30,471 nucleotides of DNA, from contig JAYWGN010000032.1 of assembly GCA_043778255.1 (NCBI GenBank), positions 1 through 30,471 on the forward strand, read 5' to 3'. Below are positions 24,102 through 30,471 of this stretch, piece by piece; the first letter of the stretch is position 1; each line of letters begins with the position of its first letter. This stretch comes from JAYWGN01 sp043778255 (GTDB lineage: Bacteria; Bacteroidota; Bacteroidia; Chitinophagales; Chitinophagaceae). The translations under genes and the position numbers were made by a program. The notes beneath the pieces were generated by a model. That model did not search any database, was not told where the DNA came from, and was given only the letters and a program-made list of their open reading frames with translations.

Positions 24102-25502
24102 CTATTTACCTATACAAAACTTGCCAAATATGGTGCCTAGTATATCTTTATCGTGTAGTATTTCTCCGGTTATTTCGCCGAGGGCTTGTAGGGCATGTTT
24201 AATGTCGAGGGCTAGCCAATCGCCTGTAGTATTGGTTTGTAGGGCTGCTTGTACTTTGGAAAGGCTATTGTAGCAGTGGAGAAGGGCATTGTAATGCCTT
24301 GTATTTACCACTATGGTTTGCTCGGTATTTATTTGGTTAGTAGCTATAAGTGTTGGTAGGTATTGTAGCAGTTGTTGTACCTGCTGTTTGTCAATTGCCG
24401 ATAGTTGAAACAGTGTACTATCATTTACTTGTAATGAGCCATAGTCGGCATTTAATTGCTGTATTTGTTGGGTAGTACATTGGTCTATTTTATTGGCAAT
24501 TAATATAATTTTTTGTTGGGGTTGTTGTAGTGGTTTTATATCGGCTATTGCTTGCTGTATAGTTATAGTAGCAGCATCAAATACATAGAGTAGTATGTTG
24601 GCTAGTGTAATTTTTTCTAATGTTTTTTCTATTCCTATTTTTTCAATTACATCTACTGTATCTCTTATACCTGCAGTATCGGTTAATCGAAATGTAATAC
24701 CATTGAGTTGTAATTTTTCTTCAATAGTGTCTCTAGTAGTGCCGGCTATATTGGTTACTATGGCACGGTCTTCATTAAGCAGTGCATTAAGCAAGGTTGA
24801 TTTGCCAGCATTTGGCCGGCCAGCTATTACGGTGGTTACACCGTTTTTAATAATATTGCCTAATGTAAATGATTGTATGAGTTGCTGTACTTGAAGTAGT
24901 AGGGTAGTTACTAATTGTTGTAGTTGTGTACGGTCGGCAAAGGCTACATCTTCTTCGCTAAAGTCAAGCTCTAATTCTATTAATGCTGCAAACTCAATAA
25001 GTTGGTTACGTAGTATTTTAATATCGTTACTAAAGCCTCCTTTCATTTGCTGTAGGGCAGTTTGTTGCGCTGCATCATTTTCGGCTGCTATAATATCGGC
25101 CACAGCTTCGGCTTGTGTGAGGTCAAGTTTTCCATTTAAGTATGCCCTTTGTGTAAACTCACCTGCCTTGGCTAACCTTGCTCCTAATGTTATAATTGTT
25201 TGTATTATTTGTTGTTGTATATAGGCTGAGCCGTGGCAGTTTATTTCAATAATATCTTCACCTGTATAGCTTTTGGGGTTTTTATAAATGGCTATTACTA
25301 CTTCATCTAATTTTTTACCTTGGTATTGTAAGTAACCTACATGTAAGGTATGACTTGGTTGTGTACTTATTTTTTTTTTGGTAAATAATTGGTCAATAAT
25401 CGCAAAAGCATTTACCCCACTTAACCTTATAACACCAATAGCCGAAGCACCTTGTGCTGTGGCTAAGGCTACAATTGTATCATCCCAGTTAGTATGTTGC
25501 AT
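24102..25502 (-). CDS. mnmE: tRNA uridine-5-carboxymethylaminomethyl modification GTPase MnmE
   Basis: MnmE with MnmG installs the (carboxymethyl)aminomethyl group at U34 of tRNAs reading split codon boxes. The 466-aa product has the N-terminal tetrahydrofolate-binding domain starting DDTIVALATAQGASAIGVIRLSG, the long helical domain, and the inserted GTPase domain: G1 GRPNAGKS (228-235), G2 TT (255-256), G3 DTAG (275-278), G4 NKID. It ends in the invariant FGKFCIGK, with the catalytic-cycle cysteine three residues before the end of that motif. The length is normal. A -7 box ends 5 nt before the ATG. The secreted metalloprotease gene lies 58 bp upstream on the same strand. Confidence 0.97.
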   Translation of the reverse strand: MQHTNWDDTIVALATAQGASAIGVIRLSGVNAFAIIDQLFTKKKISTQPSHTLHVGYLQYQGKKLDEVVIAIYKNPKSYTGEDIIEINCHGSAYIQQQIIQTIITLGARLAKAGEFTQRAYLNGKLDLTQAEAVADIIAAENDAAQQTALQQMKGGFSNDIKILRNQLIEFAALIELELDFSEEDVAFADRTQLQQLVTTLLLQVQQLIQSFTLGNIIKNGVTTVIAGRPNAGKSTLLNALLNEDRAIVTNIAGTTRDTIEEKLQLNGITFRLTDTAGIRDTVDVIEKIGIEKTLEKITLANILLYVFDAATITIQQAIADIKPLQQPQQKIILIANKIDQCTTQQIQQLNADYGSLQVNDSTLFQLSAIDKQQVQQLLQYLPTLIATNQINTEQTIVVNTRHYNALLHCYNSLSKVQAALQTNTTGDWLALDIKHALQALGEITGEILHDKDILGTIFGKFCIGK

Positions 25503-25507
25503 TGCTG

Positions 25508-25515
25508 CAAAATTA
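25508..25515 (-). promoter_or_regulatory. -7 box of mnmE
   Basis: On the minus strand this reads TAATTTTG, a TAnnTTTG match 5 nt before the ATG. No convincing -33 element was found. Confidence 0.5.
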
Positions 25516-25560
25516 TACTATTATGGCAATATATTATTGTTTGGTTAAATGCTTTTAACC

Positions 25561-28068
25561 TTAATGTTGTACTATTAATTTTGATACAGTACTAGTGGTA
25601 TTATTTTCAATTTTTACAAAATAAATGCCGTTGGCAAATGTTGATGTATTTATAGTCTCGTCAATATTATTAGTAGTATTTATGGTAGTATTGTATATAA
25701 GTTTACCAGTTGCATTATATATTTTAATACTTGTATTACCCAATATATTAGTAGTAGCAATATTGGTGTAACCGTTTGCAGGGTTAGGGCTTAGCGTTAC
25801 AATTTCCTTATTACCAAACTTTACTAACTTTATAGGTGAGTAAGCAAACTTACCGTCTTTATCAATTATGAGTAGCCTGTAATAGTTATTTCCGTTGTAA
25901 GGAAATTTATCGTTGTAGCTATATTTTTTTACAACATTACTATTAAAGCCGTTCCCTAGCAAGGTAGCTATTTTTGTAAAAGCTATACCATTGCTCGACT
26001 TTTCAACTTCAAATTGTTTTAAGTTTTGTTCGGTTGCTGTTGCCCAATTGCAAAGCACATCAATATTGTTTTTGTAGGCAGTAAAGGATTGTAAGGTTAC
26101 TGGAGTGGTTAAGTTTATGGTAAAGTTAGTATTTGAAATATCGAAAAATGAGTAGTTAGCAAATTCACATTCTACCCTTACCCTAGCAGTTGTGGTAGAT
26201 ACGTTGGGTACTGTAATTGTTTCTGTGCCATCGTTTGGGGTACTTGCTAGTATTACTGTTGGGTAAGTAAGTCCGCCATCGGTTGATAAAGTTATTTTTA
26301 CATTTGTACCATTTAGTGGTGATATGTTAGTTCCATTTACATTCCAACTAACGGTTTGCATACTATTGCCAGCCCAACTAACTGCAGTGTTAGGGGCAGT
26401 TACTGCAAAGTTTGCTGTAGTGCCACTTACTACAAATGTTAAAGTTGTATAATTTACTCCTCCACCTGCTGCTCTATTATCACGTGCAATGAGCCTAAAA
26501 TTAAAAGTTCGGTCGGTAGCACCATTGTATAACACTTCTCTAAATGTGGATGTGTTACTTGCAATATCTGCAATACGAGGTATAGTACGTGTAGGGCTTG
26601 TAGTAGGCGAATAAGACCTAAAGTTAGGCCCACTTGTACTTGTGGCGGTATTAATACCGGCTGCGCCTAAGTCAAATTGTTCCCAACAATAAGTAAGTGC
26701 ATCACCATTAGCATCAGTTGCTGAACCCTTTAAAGTAAACGGTGTGTTTTTAGGAATAGTAAATCCTCCTGTACCAGTGCTTACTACAGGAAAGCTATTG
26801 CCAGTAGCAGTTACAGCTGCACAAGTGCCACCGCTACCACTTATATGCGCCGTTAATTGATCAAAGCTATAGGTATGAAAGTAGGCATCGCTATTGGGTT
26901 GCAAATCGCTACTGCCACATATACCTGCATATGCTAATATGGTGCTACCGCTACCAACTTCGTAAGCAGCTGAAGCAGTTCTATTACCACCACCACAGTT
27001 CGATATATTGCTATTGAAAGTATGATCGCCATCAAACTGATGACCAATTTCATGTGCTACATAATCAATATCGTAAGGGTCGCCAACGGGGCTACTACTA
27101 CCTGTAACACCTCTAGCTTTATAAGTTGCATTACATATAACACCACCATAAGCAAGGCCACCTGCACCTGTACTAAATGTATGGCCAATATCATAATTTG
27201 CGTTACCAATATTATTATCAATTACTACTTGGCTTTCATCAATTAATATATTGGGGTCATCGTTACCCGTAAATGGATCACCCGCTGCTGTCGTATATAT
27301 ATTTAAATTGTTATTGGCTACTAGTACTAATCGTACTGCTAATTCTTTTTCGTACATACCATTTACACGATTTATTGATGTGGCAATAGCGGACGAAGTT
27401 GCAGCTAATGTGCCACCAAAAAAGGCACTGTATTGATGTGTACAAGCTACTGCTAATCTATAAGTTTTTAATTGTGTACCATTACCAGCTTCGGTACGTT
27501 GTGTAAAGTTGGGGTTATTATTTACTAAACCCTTACATATTGAAATAGCTTTATCAATTGGGTTAAAGTGTTTGCGGTAGTAGGTTTGGTAGTAGTTATT
27601 GTTTTGTAAGCTTATAGGATCAATAAATATGTCACCATTGCTTGTAAGTACCATTGCATGAAATCCGTTAGTACCATAATCAATTTTAACAGTAGCTGTT
27701 GGGTCGGTTATGCCTTGTCCTGTATATGTTTTAAACGAATTATTGTTTACTCCAATTGTTGATGCTACTACTGGCGATTCCCATATTTTAAATTGTTCAA
27801 ATGTTCCATTAGGATTAGGTAAGCTTATTAATAAAGCATTGGCTATGTGGTTTGTAGCAAACTCTAATGGTGCAGTTGCATACTCACTTTTAAGTGCTGT
27901 ATAATTAAGTTGGAAAGTGCTGGCTTCAGCTGGTTTTATAATTTGTGTGGTAAGTAAGTTGGCAGGTATTTCGGTTGTAGCAATTTTTGTCCAGTTGCTA
28001 TTTGTTTGACCCTTGCAAAAGTTAATAATGCTAAGCAAAGTAATGAGTGCTAGTATATTTTTTATCAT
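25561..28068 (-). CDS. Secreted reprolysin-like zinc metalloprotease with T9SS sorting domain
   Basis: An 835-aa protein with a signal peptide (residues 1-20, ending CKGQ). A prodomain-like region comes first, then an M12B-like catalytic domain with HEIGHQFDGDH at 339-349 supplying His339, Glu340, His343 and His349. The family pattern HExxHxxGxxH has its glycine shifted here by one place (Asp346-Gly347). Beta-sandwich segments follow, and the last 80 residues are a type A T9SS C-terminal domain: LSPNPANGYTNIA, IYNATGKLIYN, FANGIYFVKIE, and a closing KLIVQH. It should be exported across the outer membrane and be surface-bound or released. It is probably monocistronic or leads into mnmE. Confidence 0.93.
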   Translation of the reverse strand: MIKNILALITLLSIINFCKGQTNSNWTKIATTEIPANLLTTQIIKPAEASTFQLNYTALKSEYATAPLEFATNHIANALLISLPNPNGTFEQFKIWESPVVASTIGVNNNSFKTYTGQGITDPTATVKIDYGTNGFHAMVLTSNGDIFIDPISLQNNNYYQTYYRKHFNPIDKAISICKGLVNNNPNFTQRTEAGNGTQLKTYRLAVACTHQYSAFFGGTLAATSSAIATSINRVNGMYEKELAVRLVLVANNNLNIYTTAAGDPFTGNDDPNILIDESQVVIDNNIGNANYDIGHTFSTGAGGLAYGGVICNATYKARGVTGSSSPVGDPYDIDYVAHEIGHQFDGDHTFNSNISNCGGGNRTASAAYEVGSGSTILAYAGICGSSDLQPNSDAYFHTYSFDQLTAHISGSGGTCAAVTATGNSFPVVSTGTGGFTIPKNTPFTLKGSATDANGDALTYCWEQFDLGAAGINTATSTSGPNFRSYSPTTSPTRTIPRIADIASNTSTFREVLYNGATDRTFNFRLIARDNRAAGGGVNYTTLTFVVSGTTANFAVTAPNTAVSWAGNSMQTVSWNVNGTNISPLNGTNVKITLSTDGGLTYPTVILASTPNDGTETITVPNVSTTTARVRVECEFANYSFFDISNTNFTINLTTPVTLQSFTAYKNNIDVLCNWATATEQNLKQFEVEKSSNGIAFTKIATLLGNGFNSNVVKKYSYNDKFPYNGNNYYRLLIIDKDGKFAYSPIKLVKFGNKEIVTLSPNPANGYTNIATTNILGNTSIKIYNATGKLIYNTTINTTNNIDETINTSTFANGIYFVKIENNTTSTVSKLIVQH

Positions 28069-28182
28069 AATTGTATTGTGTAATTATTTTTATTGTTGGT
28101 AATAGAGTAGTACTTTTTATTTACAATAAAATTACATTGATTTGGTGATACAAATAACGTGATAATACTTAATTTGTTTTAC

Positions 28183-28225
28183 AAAAAAATACGGTGATAA
28201 CCCTATAAAATATTTACGACCGTAT
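28183..28225 (-). terminator. Probable terminator of the aldehyde dehydrogenase gene
   Basis: Read on the minus strand, ATACGGT pairs with ACCGTAT across a 23-nt loop and a run of T follows. It lies about 36 bp after the dehydrogenase stop codon. The long loop lowers confidence. Confidence 0.55.
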
Positions 28226-28260
28226 TGTAATATATTGAATTTTTTTTTAAAATTAATTTT

Positions 28261-29784
28261 TTATAAATCAAACTTAATGCCCTGTGCCAGTGGTAGAGTA
28301 GTACTCCAATTAATGGTATTAGTTTGTCGGCGCATATAAGCTTTCCAAGCATCACTACCACTTTCTCTGCCGCCACCTGTTTCTTTTTCGCCACCAAATG
28401 CACCCCCAATTTCGGCACCACTGGTGCCTATATTTACATTGGCTATGCCACAATCACTACCTGTTGCACTTATAAACTGCTCGGCTTCTCTCATGTTAAG
28501 TGTCATAATAGCACTGCTCAAACCCTGTGGTACATTGTTTTGTAGGGCTATGGCCTCATTTAAAGTAGTATAGGGCATTATATAAAGCAGCGGTGCAAAT
28601 GTTTCTGTTTGTATTATTTTACTTGTAGCGGCTACCTCAGCTATACAAGGTTGTACATAGCAGCCACTTGTATACTCATTGCCGGTAAGCACACCACCAT
28701 GTACTATAAAATTACCACCTTCGGCTTTACAATTTTCAATAGCTTGTAGGTAAGTAGCCACTGCATCTTTATCAATTAATGGCCCTACATGGTTGTTAGT
28801 ATCTAATGGATTTCCAATTTTTAATTGGCTGTATGCTTTTACTAATTTTGCCTTAAAAGTTTCATACACACTATGGTGTATTATAAGCCTACGAGTACTA
28901 GTACACCGCTGCCCAGCTGTGCCTACAGCACCAAATACTGCACCTATGAGGCTCATATCGAGGTCGGCATTTTCGGTAATTATAATGGCATTGTTGCCAC
29001 CGAGTTCTAACAATACTTTGCCAAGCCTTGCCCCAACAGTAGCGCCTACTGCCTTGCCCATACGGGTACTGCCTGTAGCACTTATAAGGGTTACCTTAGG
29101 GTCGGCTGTTAATAATTCGCCAATTGCTCTACCACCATTTATAAGGCAACTTACACCTTCGGGTACATTATTTTTTTCAAATATTACATTTATTATGTGC
29201 TGACAAGCAATAGAAGTTAAGGGTGTTTTTTCGCTAGGTTTCCATACACATACATTGCCACAAACCCAAGCTAGCATTGCATTCCAGCTCCATACAGCTA
29301 CGGGGAAGTTAAAGGCTGATATGATGCCCACAATACCTAAAGGATGCCACTGTTCATACATTCGGTGCATGGGTCTTTCGCTGTGCATGGTAAGCCCATA
29401 TAGTTGGCGGCTAAGGCCTACTGCAAAGTCACATATATCTATCATTTCCTGTACCTCACCTAGGCCCTCTTGTAAGCTTTTGCCCATTTCGTAACTTACT
29501 AGTTCGCCAAGGGCTTGTTTATTTTGCCGTAAGGCATCACCAATTTGCCTCACAATTTCTCCTCGTTTTGGGGCTGTCCAAGTTCGCCATTCGGCAAATG
29601 CTTTTTGTGCTGTATTTATTACTGCTTCATACTCATTAGTAGTACATTCCTGCACTGTTCCAATAAGGCTACCGTCCACTGGTGAGTAGCTTTCTAATAC
29701 AGTAGTAGCACTATCTAACCAATTGGTACCTGTGCTTACACCTTTATTTTGAGCTTGTATATTTAATTTTTGTAAAAATTCCAT
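28261..29784 (-). CDS. Aldehyde dehydrogenase, ALDH7 type (alpha-aminoadipic semialdehyde dehydrogenase)
   Basis: A 507-aa NAD(P)-dependent aldehyde dehydrogenase. Catalytic Cys294 is in GQRCTSTRR and Glu260 in LELGGNNA; Asn160 in SAFNFPVAVWSWN stabilises the intermediate, and SATGSTRMGKAV is the coenzyme-binding turn. The tail FGGEKETGGGRESGSDAWKA is the ALDH7 family signature, as in antiquitin, which oxidises alpha-aminoadipic semialdehyde/piperideine-6-carboxylate in lysine breakdown. The lysine route as its role here is inferred from family only; no lysine-pathway partner is adjacent. Length is that of the family. YkgJ-like gene lies 61 bp upstream on the same strand. Confidence 0.93.
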   Translation of the reverse strand: MEFLQKLNIQAQNKGVSTGTNWLDSATTVLESYSPVDGSLIGTVQECTTNEYEAVINTAQKAFAEWRTWTAPKRGEIVRQIGDALRQNKQALGELVSYEMGKSLQEGLGEVQEMIDICDFAVGLSRQLYGLTMHSERPMHRMYEQWHPLGIVGIISAFNFPVAVWSWNAMLAWVCGNVCVWKPSEKTPLTSIACQHIINVIFEKNNVPEGVSCLINGGRAIGELLTADPKVTLISATGSTRMGKAVGATVGARLGKVLLELGGNNAIIITENADLDMSLIGAVFGAVGTAGQRCTSTRRLIIHHSVYETFKAKLVKAYSQLKIGNPLDTNNHVGPLIDKDAVATYLQAIENCKAEGGNFIVHGGVLTGNEYTSGCYVQPCIAEVAATSKIIQTETFAPLLYIMPYTTLNEAIALQNNVPQGLSSAIMTLNMREAEQFISATGSDCGIANVNIGTSGAEIGGAFGGEKETGGGRESGSDAWKAYMRRQTNTINWSTTLPLAQGIKFDL

Positions 29785-29845
29785 AGGTCAATTTATTTTT
29801 ATTTTTTGTAAAAGTAGCTTTTTAATTTTGCACTTTTTTCTATCA

Positions 29846-30367
29846 TTACTGCAATTTATGGTTATAGGTATAATGTAGCTGTTGCTTAAGCTGCTCCCAT
29901 ACATTGTATATAATTGGGCAACGACCATAGTGCATTAAAGTTCCAAAAGTTCGTTGTACAAAATCGGGTTTGTGTAGGTGCGGAAACTCCCTGCATTCCT
30001 CAAACCTTTTCTCATATACAGTACATTTATTATTACTTAAAAAGCTGCATGGCATTGAGTTTATAACCATTGTAATAGCCTCTTGGCTAGTTTCTATATA
30101 TTTTTGTTTAAACGCTATTATTGATGTTTGCAAATGTGTGCTCATAGTTTCGCATTCTGCTTCGGTTACATTTATCATCAACGTTTTGCAGCAATTGCCA
30201 CAACTAGTACAATCAATTTTGCTACTTACTTCAGTATTTAGTTTATGTACTATTGGGTCTATATTGGTATTATAGTTTTGTTTTAAAAAATTTTTGAAAT
30301 CCCAATTTTCCGCTTCATTATCTTTTTCTTGTTGGCTAATTATTTGTAAATCAGTTTCAATATACAT
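29846..30367 (-). CDS. YkgJ-family cysteine-cluster protein
   Basis: A 173-aa soluble protein of the YkgJ/CxxCxxCC family, proposed to bind zinc or an iron-sulphur cluster; its function is unknown. The cluster motif is C53-TS-C56-GN-CC (59-60), followed by Cys107 in MPCSFL, Cys115 in NKCTVY and Cys125 in ECREFPH, the typical set. It starts 14 bp after a truncated gene on the same strand and precedes the aldehyde dehydrogenase gene, so they may form one operon. Confidence 0.9.
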   Translation of the reverse strand: MYIETDLQIISQQEKDNEAENWDFKNFLKQNYNTNIDPIVHKLNTEVSSKIDCTSCGNCCKTLMINVTEAECETMSTHLQTSIIAFKQKYIETSQEAITMVINSMPCSFLSNNKCTVYEKRFEECREFPHLHKPDFVQRTFGTLMHYGRCPIIYNVWEQLKQQLHYTYNHKLQ

Positions 30368-30381
30368 GAGTAATATATTTT

Positions 30382-30471
30382 TTAAAAAATTGTTTCTAAT
30401 GCAACTTGCATTTCTGGGAATATATGCGGTATAATACTTCCCTTTTGTATATGTATTTCTTTTTCTATAAA
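30382..30471 (-). CDS. 3' end of an unidentified gene (starts outside window)
   Basis: The minus strand is open from the right edge to a TAA at 30382-30384, encoding 29 residues ending PEMQVALETIF. Codon pattern and residue mix look like normal coding sequence, and the stop sits 14 bp before the YkgJ-family ATG, as expected for an operon. Too little remains to identify the protein. Confidence 0.5.
   Translation of the reverse strand, partial: FIEKEIHIQKGSIIPHIFPEMQVALETIF

Noticed and set aside
23935..24273. 112-aa plus-strand open frame downstream of tRNA-His
   Set aside because: Its second half is antisense to the conserved mnmE C-terminus and it follows directly after the tRNA terminator with no promoter seen.

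Overview
The window is a stretch of ordinary chromosome from an A+T-rich member of the Bacteroidota, most likely the Chitinophagales/Chitinophagaceae (lineage inferred). The support is a type 9 secretion sorting domain, -7 boxes of the Bacteroidota form TAnnTTTG, an MqnA of the futalosine menaquinone route, paired amidohydrolase-like exported proteins, and no clear Shine-Dalgarno sequences. It carries 19 full-length protein genes, two genes cut by the edges, one doubtful small ORF and one tRNA gene. No insertion sequence, integrase, prophage or CRISPR array was seen.

Left third (1-11170), mostly plus strand: the 3' three quarters of gyrA; an exported TPR-like protein; a 683-bp gene-poor stretch with a terminator and repeat-like sequence; a fumarylacetoacetate-hydrolase-family enzyme; on the minus strand a CtpA-type S41 protease; a BadF-type sugar kinase; and a large exported M1 metallopeptidase followed after 1 bp by a FemAB-like acyltransferase. 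The M1 gene carries an in-frame patch of tandem repeats, one of which resembles a palindromic element normally found between genes.

Middle (11160-23345): purB and mqnA diverge from a 76-bp intergenic region. A minus-strand run encodes a 1012-aa double amidohydrolase, a 430-aa degenerate amidohydrolase and a putative TraB/TIKI-like protein. A two-gene cassette with 13-bp overlap (unknown 156-aa protein plus 184-aa HEPN-type protein with R149-x4-H154) lies between these and the prc - GNAT - rnz run. The cassette is the best candidate for an undescribed, possibly toxin/antitoxin or defence-like, system.

Right third (23345-30471): a 41-bp tandem repeat array upstream of tRNA-His, which has its own consensus promoter and terminator; then on the minus strand mnmE, a secreted reprolysin-like metalloprotease with a T9SS tail, an ALDH7-type aldehyde dehydrogenase, a YkgJ-like cysteine-cluster protein and the end of an unidentified gene.

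The genes are mainly housekeeping (DNA supercoiling, purine synthesis, menaquinone, tRNA maturation and modification) mixed with cell-envelope proteolysis (two S41 proteases, M1, M12-like). Two themes are less ordinary: several genes have a TAnnTTTG box only 3-5 nt before the ATG, suggesting leaderless mRNAs, and short tandem repeats with 7, 9, 15, 24 and 41 bp periods recur both between and inside genes.
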